A stretch of 64,000 nt of DNA from Leptotrichia sp. oral taxon 847. Its GTDB lineage: Bacteria > Fusobacteriota > Fusobacteriia > Fusobacteriales > Leptotrichiaceae. The translations under genes and the position numbers were made by a program. Location of the stretch: contig NZ_CP014231.1 of assembly GCF_001553645.1 (NCBI RefSeq), positions 2,130,936 through 2,194,935 on the forward strand. Reading direction: 5' to 3'. Positions 9,128-18,361 of this stretch are shown in pieces. Numbering within the stretch: the first letter of the stretch is position 1; each line of letters starts with the position of its first letter. The notes below the pieces were generated by a model that had not been told where the DNA came from, did not search any database, and was given only the letters and a program-made list of their open reading frames with translations.

Positions 9128-11040
9128 TCTCCAAATCCTCCTGCAAATTTATTTTCCCAGCCAAAATTTTTATCTAGCAGCCGATATTTTATATCGCCTA
9201 TTTTCTGCTTTTTCGATTTTTCAGCCGTATAAGTCTTTAATCCATCCTTTTCTATTAAAAATACTCTTACTTTCCTCAACTGCCCCAATTTATACGCATA
9301 TTCATAATGAAATGCCTTGCATAAACTGCTATTAATTTCATTTTCAATTTGTTTCCAATTAAATTTTCTATCTTCTTTTTTTATTTCTAAAAATAAAGTA
9401 TAAAAAATTCCCCCCGTTTCATTTTTTACTGGTGCAAACAGTAAAAATTCCCCCTTTATATTATTTTCTTCCAATGTTGTTAAAACCTGCTTTTCCACAA
9501 ACGAATTTTTTAACTTTTCCCCGACAATGTCAGAAAAATTGTTCATTCTCCCAACAAACTTTACAATTGGAATTTTATGATAAAATCCTGTAACTTCCAC
9601 AATATCATTCGTATTATATCTGTAAAGCCCTGCATTTGTCGTAACAACAACGCAATAACGCTCTCCCATCTCCAATTCATCCAAAAGTTTTGGGCTCCTG
9701 TTTTCCAGCTTATCATCAGAAACCTGAATAAATTCATAAAAAAACGAGTTATAGGCAATAGCGCTCCCATTTTTCACATTTTCCAGCGGAAAACTTACGA
9801 TGCATTCCGTTGACATAAGCCCTTTTCCCTGAAATTTCAAATTTATGTTTTTTTTATTGGGATTCAATTTTTTCTTCAATTTTATAAAAATTTCATAGGA
9901 ATCACTATCCGCCCAGCAGCCAACAAGCGAAAGCTTTTCCCAAATCACAGAGTAATCCACAAAGTTTTCCACAATTTTATTTCCTGATTTAGTTTCCAAA
10001 TTCTTATTTTCAGCCATGATTTCATTCTCGTTATTTTTTTCCGTAATTTCCAAATTCTGAGTTTTATCATTTTTACTCAAAATATTTTTTTCATATTCAT
10101 CAAAATAATTTATCAAAAATTTACTTCTATTTTTTTTCCACAATTTTCTATACTTTTTCTTAATAATCTGAAAATACTTTTTATTTCCCAAATTTTTATC
10201 GGCAAAAAACTCAGTGCCTAAATCCTCGCTTTTTACAATTTGACAAATCACTTTATGATTTTTTTCAATAAAGTCAAGCAAAATCATAAGAAACGATGGA
10301 CTCCAGACAGAAATCATCGTAAGATTTTCTGACAAAAGCAGAAACACCGCTGTAATCAGCAAAAAATCCTCCATATTCTGAATGTTTTTTATTTCTTTCG
10401 GAACTGTAAACAGTTTATTTAAGAAAAATGCAGAAACTTTATCAAAATATGAAGTATCATCTTCGATTCCCACACGGATTCCTCCACTAGTTATAGCTTC
10501 TCGCCTTAAAATAGGAGAAACAGACCAGTAGGAACTTCCAAGAAAAAGTCTTTTATTATTTTGATATAAATTGTAAATCCATGCAAAAACGCCATTCATA
10601 TAGCTTTTCAAAAATTTCTCTGTGTATGGAATATATTTCACATCGGATGTACTTCCGCTCGTAAGTTCAAATAGCTTGATTTTATCACTCAAAAGAACAT
10701 TGTTTTCCCCACTTTTTTCCTTTTCTACAAACTCCTTAATATCCTCATAATTCACAATCGGAATTTTATTCTGAAACTTTTCTATTAATTCTTTTTCATT
10801 TTCTGCATTTAAAATTTGGCTTTCTGTTTCAAAAGTTTTTAAATATTCTGTATTTTTATTAGTTTTCAATATTTCCAAAAGTATTTTTACTTGTGTTTCC
10901 CGAATTTTATTTTTACTTTTTATATTGGAAATAAAATCTTTGTAGGATTTTTTACAAAAAAATATGAATAATCTGTTTAAAATCACATATTTTAAATTTT
11001 TTACTTCATAAAATTTACTTTTTTTACCGAATTTTTTCAT
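9124..11040 (-). CDS. GH3-family acyl-adenylating enzyme
   Basis: The 638-residue protein belongs to the GH3 branch of adenylate-forming enzymes, which activate a carboxylic acid as acyl-AMP and pass it to an amine or other acceptor. Diagnostic blocks are ELTSGSTSDVKYIPYT (ATP/phosphate loop, about residues 125-140), WSPSFL (about 243-248) and YRYNTNDIVEV with FVGRMNNFSDIVGEKL (about 490-525). An extra Asn/Glu/Lys-rich linker is present around residues 320-355. It starts inside the end of paralogue 5 (17-base overlap) and ends overlapping paralogue 4, which ties it firmly to the radical SAM pathway. It may activate an acid made or modified by those enzymes (inference). Bacterial GH3 proteins are mostly uncharacterised. 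Confidence 0.8.
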   Translation of the reverse strand: MKKFGKKSKFYEVKNLKYVILNRLFIFFCKKSYKDFISNIKSKNKIRETQVKILLEILKTNKNTEYLKTFETESQILNAENEKELIEKFQNKIPIVNYEDIKEFVEKEKSGENNVLLSDKIKLFELTSGSTSDVKYIPYTEKFLKSYMNGVFAWIYNLYQNNKRLFLGSSYWSVSPILRREAITSGGIRVGIEDDTSYFDKVSAFFLNKLFTVPKEIKNIQNMEDFLLITAVFLLLSENLTMISVWSPSFLMILLDFIEKNHKVICQIVKSEDLGTEFFADKNLGNKKYFQIIKKKYRKLWKKNRSKFLINYFDEYEKNILSKNDKTQNLEITEKNNENEIMAENKNLETKSGNKIVENFVDYSVIWEKLSLVGCWADSDSYEIFIKLKKKLNPNKKNINLKFQGKGLMSTECIVSFPLENVKNGSAIAYNSFFYEFIQVSDDKLENRSPKLLDELEMGERYCVVVTTNAGLYRYNTNDIVEVTGFYHKIPIVKFVGRMNNFSDIVGEKLKNSFVEKQVLTTLEENNIKGEFLLFAPVKNETGGIFYTLFLEIKKEDRKFNWKQIENEINSSLCKAFHYEYAYKLGQLRKVRVFLIEKDGLKTYTAEKSKKQKIGDIKYRLLDKNFGWENKFAGGFGE

Positions 11041-12352
11041 CTAAATTATCTCCAATTGGCAAATCCTGAAATTTCTTTATAACAGCCTTCTGCCCAAAGC
11101 TCAAAAACAGATACATAATGGAAAATGGTATATTTTTTGTCCTTTTTAACACATCAAAAGTTCTTCCCAAAATATTTTTTACAGAATGATAGGCATATCT
11201 TACTGCAATACACCTGTCACGAAATTCATTTGTAGAAATATCATAAGGTTCAAAAAATAAATATGAATATTTTTGCGGCTCCAGCCACCACTTTTTGTAC
11301 AAAAGCCTTCCTTCCTTTTCCATTTTAAAATAAAGTTCGGTATTTGGGAAAGGTACGAGATAGTTAAACTGGACAAATTCCAGATGGTTTTTCTGTGCAA
11401 ATTTTACAGTATCTTCAAACGTAGTGCCGATTTTTTCCTCAAACCCAAAAACGAATGTGGCATAAATTCCAATGTTGTATTTATGTATAATCCGTGTTGA
11501 TTCCTCAATATCTCCCAGCTTGTAGCTCCATTCCTTTTTCATATTGTCAAGAGCCTGCTTGTTTATTGATTCATAACCGATTAAAATAAAAAGGCATCCG
11601 CTATCTCGCATAGCCGCAAGCAGTTTCTCGTTTTTTGCCATCGTTATCGCCCCTTGCGAAATCCATTTTTTCTTTAACGGCTTTATCTTCTCACAAAGCT
11701 CCAACGCATATTTCGGATCTGCAACAAAGTTATCATCAGCAAAAAATATATATTTTGACTTTATATGCTTCAATTCCTCAATTACACTATCAACAGGTCT
11801 TTTAGCATACCGTTTCTTATTAACTGCCGAAATTGCGCAAAATTCACAGTGATGAGGACACCCACGCCCAGTTTCCACAACTGAAATTAAATATTTTTTC
11901 TTAAAAATACTTCTGTCGGGTATTAAAAATTTATTGCTAAGCCCCCCAATATAGAGTTTCTTTTCTGTCCCGTTCTTATAATCCTCAATAATTTTCCCCC
12001 AAATATCATCAGCATATCCTGTAACTACAGAATCTGCATACTTCATAGCCTCTTCTGGAACAAGCGAAGCATGTGTCCCCCCAACAATAACCTTCTTTCC
12101 TTTTTCCCTAAATCTTTTAGCAATCTCATATCCGTGCCGTGCCGTATACGTTTCCAAAGTAATTACAACAATATCTGCATCGTTATCATAGTCAATTGCC
12201 TCAATCCTCTCATCAATCAGCTCACACTCAATATCATAAGGAGTCAATGCCCGCAAGTAAGCAAACGTAAGTGGCTCAAACGTCCTCAACTGAAAAATAT
12301 ATTTCTGTCCCTTTTTCTTTCCAAATCCAGGATAAACAAACAACATCTTCAT
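11024..12352 (-). CDS. Cobalamin-binding-type radical SAM protein, paralogue 5
   Basis: The 442-residue protein has the ligands C165-x3-C169-x2-C172 in GCPHHCEFC and the B12-binding-type domain with GGTHAS near residue 91. I chose the ATG at 12352, with AAGGTG just upstream, because its N-terminus then aligns with paralogue 1 (MK..F..PG.GKKKGQKYI); a GTG three codons earlier is possible. It is the first radical SAM gene of the cluster, about 110 bp after the GNAT-like gene. Confidence 0.85.
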   Translation of the reverse strand: MKMLFVYPGFGKKKGQKYIFQLRTFEPLTFAYLRALTPYDIECELIDERIEAIDYDNDADIVVITLETYTARHGYEIAKRFREKGKKVIVGGTHASLVPEEAMKYADSVVTGYADDIWGKIIEDYKNGTEKKLYIGGLSNKFLIPDRSIFKKKYLISVVETGRGCPHHCEFCAISAVNKKRYAKRPVDSVIEELKHIKSKYIFFADDNFVADPKYALELCEKIKPLKKKWISQGAITMAKNEKLLAAMRDSGCLFILIGYESINKQALDNMKKEWSYKLGDIEESTRIIHKYNIGIYATFVFGFEEKIGTTFEDTVKFAQKNHLEFVQFNYLVPFPNTELYFKMEKEGRLLYKKWWLEPQKYSYLFFEPYDISTNEFRDRCIAVRYAYHSVKNILGRTFDVLKRTKNIPFSIMYLFLSFGQKAVIKKFQDLPIGDNLDEKIR

Positions 12353-12468
12353 AAAATTCACCTTTTTTATTTATTTAGCTTACAATATTTTATCATAAAA
12401 ATCATTGAATTTTATTTTTTTAAAAAATCAAATTTTATTTTTTTAATCAAACTATTTAATTTCAAAAA

Positions 12469-13215
12469 TTAAAAAATTTCCTTCAAAACCCGTTTTCCCA
12501 AATTTGTTAAATTATCAAAGGAAATTTCGGCAAGGCACACCAGCTCATCCCCTTTTTTATAATTAGGATTTTTCTCTAAAAAAAACTGTATATTTTTATT
12601 TTTCAGCTGTTTTTCTGACAGTACAACGACATTTTCCCGCAAAAAGTCATTTGTTCCATCATTTTTTACAATTCCGTTTTCCTTGCAGTATCTGCTGTCA
12701 TATATTTTTTCAGCATAAATATCTTTTATTTTTTTCTCCATCTCACTTTCAGTATAATCCGCCTTTGGACAAAAATTTTTAAAATAAGTTGGTAAATACA
12801 TATATGTCTTTATCCCTTTAGAAATCAAGAACCAATAAGTTTTCACGCCATTTTTCATATTTTTTTCACTTTCCAGAAGGCAGTATTTTATCCATTCCTT
12901 CTGAAATTCAATTCCCCATGAAAATCCCTTTTCAATAATAGTGTCCCCAGAAAAAAATCCGACTATTTTCTTGTTAACTGTTTTTTCCTCATCCTCTTTT
13001 TTATTCTCAATATTTAGCTCCATTTTTTTTATTGTAGAAAATCCCTTTAATTCATTATTTTCAAACAACAGAAAAACATCATTTTTATCATACAAATCTC
13101 TTAAAAATTTATCTTTTTTCATATTTTCATAATGTTTTTTCATAAGTAAAAACATATTTTCCACAATTTTATTATTATTTTTTATATCTTTTACAGCAAA
13201 AATTTTACATTCCAT
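12469..13215 (-). CDS. GNAT-like protein, first gene of the radical SAM cluster
   Basis: The product has 248 residues. A VFLLFENNELKGFSTIKKMEL stretch followed by a strand and the helix EFQKEWIKYCLLES resembles the core of GNAT-type N-acyltransferases, but the acetyl-CoA loop is not clean, so this is a fold guess. It contains a Glu/Lys-rich insert around residue 70. It sits directly behind the predicted cluster promoter and in the same direction as the radical SAM and GH3 genes, so a role in the same pathway is likely. No signal peptide or membrane segment is seen. Confidence 0.6.
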   Translation of the reverse strand: MECKIFAVKDIKNNNKIVENMFLLMKKHYENMKKDKFLRDLYDKNDVFLLFENNELKGFSTIKKMELNIENKKEDEEKTVNKKIVGFFSGDTIIEKGFSWGIEFQKEWIKYCLLESEKNMKNGVKTYWFLISKGIKTYMYLPTYFKNFCPKADYTESEMEKKIKDIYAEKIYDSRYCKENGIVKNDGTNDFLRENVVVLSEKQLKNKNIQFFLEKNPNYKKGDELVCLAEISFDNLTNLGKRVLKEIF

Positions 13216-13250
13216 TACAATAAAAAAACTCCTAATTTTTTGTTTAATAA

Positions 13251-13278
13251 ATTATACCTCATATTTTATTCATAACAA
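13251..13278 (-). promoter_or_regulatory. Predicted promoter of the radical SAM/GH3 cluster
   Basis: On the minus strand TTGTTA (complement of 13273-13278) and a perfect TATAAT (complement of 13251-13256) are 16 bases apart. The start codon of the GNAT-like gene is 36 bases downstream, preceded by AGGAG at a rather long distance. Confidence 0.55.
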
Positions 13279-13296
13279 AATAAAAATAATAATTTG

Positions 13297-13761
13297 ATGG
13301 TTTAAAAATTTTAGGGGCAGATTTTTTAATTTCAAATTTTTTAGGTTATTCTTGATTACAAGATGTTATTTTGTTTAATATTATTTTTTTATTTTTTACA
13401 TAAGGGGAAAGGACCGCCATTTCCCCTTATAATCCCCACGCTCGTCTAAGCATTTTTTTGAAGCAAAGCCGAAACTCGCGCTAAACGTGCTCAAACAGTC
13501 GTCTTTACTCCAAAAAAATCACGACACTTTTTGTATAATAGTAAAATTTAAACCGTTGGAGCATTTTTATGTGCTGACAAAACTGCCCCGCCGTAAGCGA
13601 GTTTTTTGGCAGTGCATAAAAATGTCTTGAGCCTTGCCGGGGTGCCGGGGTGCGGCGATGAGCACTTCTGCTTAAAAAAGGAATAGAAAAAAATTGTTAT
13701 TTTAGTAATTTTCTGGATTGAATGAAAAACTTAAAATAGAAGTTTTTATTTACCTTTAAAT
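13297..13761 (+). repeat. Large intergenic repeat, copy A
   Basis: This non-coding sequence of about 465 bp matches, in inverted orientation, the stretch 21179-21623 over nearly its whole length. Landmarks are CTTGATTACAAGATGTTATT (13354 on), the AAGGGGAAA/TTTCCCCTT hairpin near 13405-13430 and CTCCAAAAAAATCACGACAC. A long imperfect hairpin with arms at 13561-13584 and 13601-13624 follows, then GCGGCGATGAGCACTTCTGC. It fills the spacer between the divergent GNAT-like and MATE genes. No open reading frame or transposase is inside. Confidence 0.85.
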
Positions 13762-13881
13762 GTTTTGCTTCATCTCAATTTTTTTATTATGATTGAAAAA
13801 TTTTTCAAATAATGGTAATATTATTCTTGTATAATTTTATAAAAATAAAAAAATTTTAAACATAATTATTAAAGGAGAAGA

Positions 13882-15237
13882 ATGAAAAAAGCAGTTTATA
13901 AAAAAGTTTTTTCTATAGGACTTCCAGTTGCAATAGAAAATATGATTTATAGCCTTATGAATTTTATTGATATTTTTATGGTTGGAAAAAATAATGTGGC
14001 ATTGGGGCTTGGAACGGTTGCGGTTGCTGGAACAGGATTTGCTAATCAGATATTTATGATTTTTATGACTTCACTTTTTGGAATGAACAGTGGCGGTGGA
14101 ATTTTGGCGGCTCAGTATTTCGGAAATAAAGATTATAAAAATTTGAAACGATGTCTTGGAATTACGGTCATTGTTGGATTTGTATTTTCCTTACTTTTTT
14201 TCTTTGGCGGGATTTTTATTCCAGAAGTTATAATTTCAGTGTTTACGAAAGATGCCAAAGTTATAAGAGTAGGAGTAGCATATATAAGAATAGTGGCTTG
14301 GATTTATCCTCTGGTGGGAGTTGGATTCGCGTTTAATATGCAGCTTCGTGCGATTGGAAAGACGAAATATTCATTTTATTCAAGTGTCATCGGACTTGTT
14401 GTAAATTTGATGTTTAATACTGTGTTAATATTTGGATATTTTGGTTTTCCTGCGTTAGGAGTTAGAGGGGCTGCAATTGCGACTGTTATAGCAAGGATTG
14501 TAAGCACCTTTTATATAATTTTTATAATTTATAAATTGAAGTTGCCGATTGCGGGGAAAATAAATGAATTGTTTGATTTATCACTGCAATTTTTCGTAAA
14601 AGTTATGAAAATTTCACTTCCCGTGTTTTTGCACGAAATATTTTGGGTTTTGGGAGCTAGTGTCTATATCGTCATTTTTGGAAGAATGGGGACAAATTAT
14701 GCGGCTTCAATTCAAACTGTAAAAGCGATAAGCAGTCTCGTTTTGACATTATTTTTTGGACTTTCAAGTGCAACTTCAGCGATTATAGGTAATGAAATCG
14801 GTGCGGGAAATGAAGAGAATGCTTATAATTATTCTGTGATTTTGTTAAAGGTCTCTTTTTTTTGCGGTATTTTAGTAGGAATTTTTGTGCTTTTATTTAG
14901 TCCAGTAATTTTGTCACTAATGGGTATTTCTAAAAGTATTTACCCGCTCACAAAGCAGATTGTAAAATCGGAAGTACTTATAATTATTGTGAAATCTTTA
15001 AGTTTACAGCTTTTAGTGGGCATTTTAAGAGCTGGAGGAGATGTAATTTGGACGATATTTATGGATTTAGTTCCACTGTGGTTTGTCGCAATTCCAATTA
15101 CATATTTTACAGGACTTCAGCTGGGATGGCCAATTTATATAGTTTATTTACTTTCGTGCAGTGATGAAGTTATAAAAATTTTACCTTGTATAAGAAGGTT
15201 AAAGAGTAGAAAATGGATTAACAATCTGGTAAGCTAG
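13882..15237 (+). CDS. MATE-family multidrug/metabolite exporter
   Basis: The 451-residue protein has about twelve hydrophobic segments and the two-fold MATE layout. It starts near the N-terminus with GLPVAIENMIYSLMNFIDIFMV and has the related second-half LPVFLHEIFWVLGASVY around residue 245. MATE proteins export cationic drugs or metabolites using a sodium or proton gradient. AAAGGAG lies 6 bases before the ATG. The PLD lipoprotein gene follows 12 bases after its stop, so the two are probably cotranscribed. Confidence 0.88.
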   Translation: MKKAVYKKVFSIGLPVAIENMIYSLMNFIDIFMVGKNNVALGLGTVAVAGTGFANQIFMIFMTSLFGMNSGGGILAAQYFGNKDYKNLKRCLGITVIVGFVFSLLFFFGGIFIPEVIISVFTKDAKVIRVGVAYIRIVAWIYPLVGVGFAFNMQLRAIGKTKYSFYSSVIGLVVNLMFNTVLIFGYFGFPALGVRGAAIATVIARIVSTFYIIFIIYKLKLPIAGKINELFDLSLQFFVKVMKISLPVFLHEIFWVLGASVYIVIFGRMGTNYAASIQTVKAISSLVLTLFFGLSSATSAIIGNEIGAGNEENAYNYSVILLKVSFFCGILVGIFVLLFSPVILSLMGISKSIYPLTKQIVKSEVLIIIVKSLSLQLLVGILRAGGDVIWTIFMDLVPLWFVAIPITYFTGLQLGWPIYIVYLLSCSDEVIKILPCIRRLKSRKWINNLVS

Positions 15238-15249
15238 GGAGAATAAAAA

Positions 15250-16863
15250 ATGAAAAAAAATATAATAAAAAAAAGTTTTGCAGTAAGTATTCTATTTTTT
15301 CTTGTGTCGTGTTCCACAATAAAAACACCGCCTGAAGGAGTTGATTATGAAAGTCCGATTAGGGATAGTAAAAATGTTGATTTTCATTACGATTTAACAT
15401 ATTTGGACAAAGATGGAAACGTTAAATACGATAGAAAAATTTGGGATGCAACTTACGAAGTCGTCGATAACGCAAAAGATTATCTGATAATTGAAATGTT
15501 TTTGTTTAACGACATTTACAACAAAGATGTGGATAAATTTCCTGAATTTGCAAAAGAATATACGAGAAGACTTATAAAAAAGAAAATGGAAAATCCAAAT
15601 TTAAAAGTATATGTATTATCGGACGAAAATAATGATTTATATGGAGCATTTGAACACCCATTTATCACGGAGATGAAAAATGCTGGAATAGATGTTATAA
15701 CTGTGGATATTTACAAGTTAAAAGACACTTTTCCGTGGTATTCGCCAATTTGGAGAAGTGTTATAGAGCCTCTTGGAAATCCACAAAATAAAGGTTGGAT
15801 TCCCAATTTTTATGGACCGATGTGGCCAAAACTTACGCTTAGAAATTTATTTCGAGCTTTAAATGTAAAGGCTGATCACAGAAAAATATTCTTAAATGAA
15901 GACAAAGTCGTAATTGCGAGTGCAAATATTCACGATCCCAGTTATTTCCACGAAAATGTGGCGATTTCAGCGGATGGAGAAATAACCAAAGATGTTTTAA
16001 ACGATTTGCAGTTAGTTGCAAAATTTTCAGGCGGAAATATAGATGTTTCAAGTGAGAGTGAAAGTAAGAAACCCATTCGTGTAAAACAATCTGAAAAATC
16101 AGAACCTGAATTTAAAGAAGATGAAAATTTGAAGACAGATTTACAAAAGCAAGTTGAAAAAATTGAAAAAAATAAAGAAAATTTTGTTGAAAAAGGGACA
16201 AAAGATTTTTTTGAAACGGGGGAACTTACAAAAAAAGAAAATGTATTACAAAATGATGAATTAGCTAATAATTACAAATTGCAGTTTGAGTCAGAAGCTA
16301 TGATTGGAAAAAATTTGGACAAAGATATTGATAGTCTAAAGGCTGGAGATGAAATTCTTATGGGAATGTACTTTTTGGCGGATAAACCAGTTATAAATAG
16401 ACTTATAAAAGCTGCTAATCGTGGGGTAAAAGTGAGAATTATTTTTGACAGGAGCAGGGACGCTTTTGGAATGAGTACGAATGGACTTCCAAATAAACCT
16501 GTTTCAAAAAAGTTAAAGAAAAAGACAAGAAATAAAATTGAGATAAAATGGTATTTCACAAATAATGAGCAATACCATACAAAGATAATGCTAATGAAAA
16601 AAACAGATGGAAGTGTTATAATACATACTGGCTCAGCAAATTATATCAAGAAAAATATTCGTGGTTATATAATGGACGCAAATTTCAGAATTTTGACAGA
16701 TAAAGATTCTAAATTGACAAAAGATGTCTACGACTATTTTAACAGGCTGTGGGAAAATAAAGATGGACTGTTTACAATAAATTTTGATGATGAGCCAACA
16801 ACAAAAGCAAGTCAAGATTTTATGTACAAAATATTAGATGCGGCCCAATTAGGTTCGTTTTGA
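15250..16863 (+). CDS. PLD-family lipoprotein (cardiolipin-synthase-like)
   Basis: The 537-residue protein has a lipoprotein signal, with a hydrophobic stretch then LVSC (Cys21), and two phospholipase D half-motifs. These are HRK at H210 (ADHRKIFLNEDK, then ASANIHD) and HTK at H443 (QYHTKIMLMKK, then GSANY). PLD enzymes use the paired HxK motifs to transfer phosphatidyl groups; cardiolipin synthases and some periplasmic nucleases have this form. Between the halves is a long charged low-complexity linker (about residues 270-340) not found in classic cardiolipin synthase. Being a lipoprotein, it acts outside the cytoplasm. The lipid role is inference. Confidence 0.75.
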   Translation: MKKNIIKKSFAVSILFFLVSCSTIKTPPEGVDYESPIRDSKNVDFHYDLTYLDKDGNVKYDRKIWDATYEVVDNAKDYLIIEMFLFNDIYNKDVDKFPEFAKEYTRRLIKKKMENPNLKVYVLSDENNDLYGAFEHPFITEMKNAGIDVITVDIYKLKDTFPWYSPIWRSVIEPLGNPQNKGWIPNFYGPMWPKLTLRNLFRALNVKADHRKIFLNEDKVVIASANIHDPSYFHENVAISADGEITKDVLNDLQLVAKFSGGNIDVSSESESKKPIRVKQSEKSEPEFKEDENLKTDLQKQVEKIEKNKENFVEKGTKDFFETGELTKKENVLQNDELANNYKLQFESEAMIGKNLDKDIDSLKAGDEILMGMYFLADKPVINRLIKAANRGVKVRIIFDRSRDAFGMSTNGLPNKPVSKKLKKKTRNKIEIKWYFTNNEQYHTKIMLMKKTDGSVIIHTGSANYIKKNIRGYIMDANFRILTDKDSKLTKDVYDYFNRLWENKDGLFTINFDDEPTTKASQDFMYKILDAAQLGSF

Positions 16864-16911
16864 AGTAGTATTAAAAATAATATAAATAAATTTTAAAGAG
16901 AGGGAAAAACT

Positions 16912-18135
16912 ATGAAAATGAGAAAAAAAATAACATTTTTACTAATTTTATTAGCGTTGGGAACAATGACGGTGTCTTGTAAAAAGAAAGTTAAGAATAA
17001 ATCAGCACAGACACAAATTTCAAATAAACCGATAAACACAGATATTTTTAATTTAGGAGCACAAGGTCAGCAAGGAAACCCAAATATTCAAAATTTAACT
17101 CCAGAAGAACAACAAAAATTAATTGACAACCAAATTGATCCTGTAAAAGTTTCTGAAGCGTTGACAAAGGCACAAAATGGAGACAAAGAGTCAATTATGT
17201 CGTTAGCGCAACTTTATTACAATTTAAAAGATACTAACAAAGTAAAACAAATTTTGCAATACGGAGTTGACAGAGGCTATCCAGAAGCAATTTATAACCT
17301 GGCAGTAATTTTAAAACAGGAAGGAAATACAGACCAAGCAAATAAACTTATGGCACAACTTCCAAGAACAGCTGAAAGAGTTGCAAGAAGACAAGGCGGT
17401 GGAAGTAGTGGCGGACCAGTTGTAATTAGACAACTTAGAATGCGACCAGGAGCAGAAGAATACAACAGAGCCGTAGATTTGGTAAAAGCTAAAAAATACG
17501 ACGAGGCCAAAAAATATTTTGAAAAAGCTTATAATGCTGGAATCAAAGAAGCAGATGTACGTATAGCGCTTATAAATAAAGAACAGAAAAATACGCAGGA
17601 ATCTGTGAAATGGTTTCAAAAAGCTGCTAACCGTGGTGTAAAGGAAGCAAATTTTGAAGTCGGAGCAATGCTTTATGACAGTGGAAAACAAGAAGAAGCT
17701 AGACCTTATTTGTTAAAAGCGTATAAAGCGGGAAATAAATCACTTGCAATGCCTATTGCAATGTCGTATCAAAATCAAAACAACACATCTGAAGCATTAA
17801 AATGGTACAAAATTGCAGCACAAAATGGTGATAAAAACGCCAAAGCAACACTTGAAAGATTAGAAAGACCAAATAGTTCAAATACAGCACAAGAAAAAAG
17901 TAATTCTAGCTCAAAAAATGAAACAACTAAAAGCAGTACAACTTTTTTAGGAAATCAAAATTCAAAAAGTCTTACAGAAAGTACATTAAACAGTGTTAAG
18001 AGCAAAGGTAAAGCTGAAGAGGAGAAAAAAGTAGAAGAAAAAAAAGAAACAGCAAGTGGAAAACATTCAGGTGATAAAAAAGAAGTAAACATAGACGAGA
18101 TCATGAATAATAAAGCAAAGGAATACAGTAAGTAA
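16912..18135 (+). CDS. Sel1/TPR-repeat lipoprotein
   Basis: The 407-residue protein has a signal peptide ending in TVSC (lipobox Cys about 23). Sel1-like repeats follow, seen as recurring A..G...A...L...Y blocks such as ALKWYKIAAQNGDKNAKATL and SVKWFQKAANRGVKEANFEV. The C-terminal 90 residues are Ser/Lys/Glu rich and probably unstructured. Such proteins scaffold other envelope proteins; the partner is not known. GAGAGGGA lies before the ATG. Confidence 0.75.
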   Translation: MKMRKKITFLLILLALGTMTVSCKKKVKNKSAQTQISNKPINTDIFNLGAQGQQGNPNIQNLTPEEQQKLIDNQIDPVKVSEALTKAQNGDKESIMSLAQLYYNLKDTNKVKQILQYGVDRGYPEAIYNLAVILKQEGNTDQANKLMAQLPRTAERVARRQGGGSSGGPVVIRQLRMRPGAEEYNRAVDLVKAKKYDEAKKYFEKAYNAGIKEADVRIALINKEQKNTQESVKWFQKAANRGVKEANFEVGAMLYDSGKQEEARPYLLKAYKAGNKSLAMPIAMSYQNQNNTSEALKWYKIAAQNGDKNAKATLERLERPNSSNTAQEKSNSSSKNETTKSSTTFLGNQNSKSLTESTLNSVKSKGKAEEEKKVEEKKETASGKHSGDKKEVNIDEIMNNKAKEYSK

Positions 18136-18142
18136 AAAAAGT

Positions 18143-18171
18143 TTGACATTCAAAAAAAAATATTGTATACT
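18143..18171 (+). promoter_or_regulatory. Promoter of the SAM riboswitch-metK unit
   Basis: A consensus TTGACA (18143-18148) and TATACT (18166-18171) are 17 bases apart. The riboswitch aptamer begins about 28 bases downstream. Confidence 0.85.
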
Positions 18172-18198
18172 AAGTGCAAGTAATTTAAAATTAAATAG

Positions 18199-18330
18199 CT
18201 TATCAAGAGAGATACTAGGGACAGGCCCGTTTTGAGTATCCAGCAACCTGTATTTACAAGGTGCTAAATCCTGGCATTAAATGCGAAGATAAGAATTATA
18301 ATTCTCTTCCGAGCAGGAAGAGTTTTTTTT
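18199..18330 (+). promoter_or_regulatory. SAM-I (S-box) riboswitch with terminator
   Basis: The aptamer runs from CTTATC (18199-18204) to GATAAG (18288-18293), which close P1. Between them are the S-box landmarks AGAGATACTAGGGACAGGC, CCAGCAACC and GGTGCTAAATCCTG. An expression platform follows: CTCTTCC (18304-18310), a GAGCA loop, GGAAGAG (18316-18322) and eight T. High SAM should stabilise the aptamer and favour the terminator, lowering metK expression. Confidence 0.95.
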
Positions 18331-18361
18331 AACAATTTAAAATGAAATTTAGGAGGAAAAA

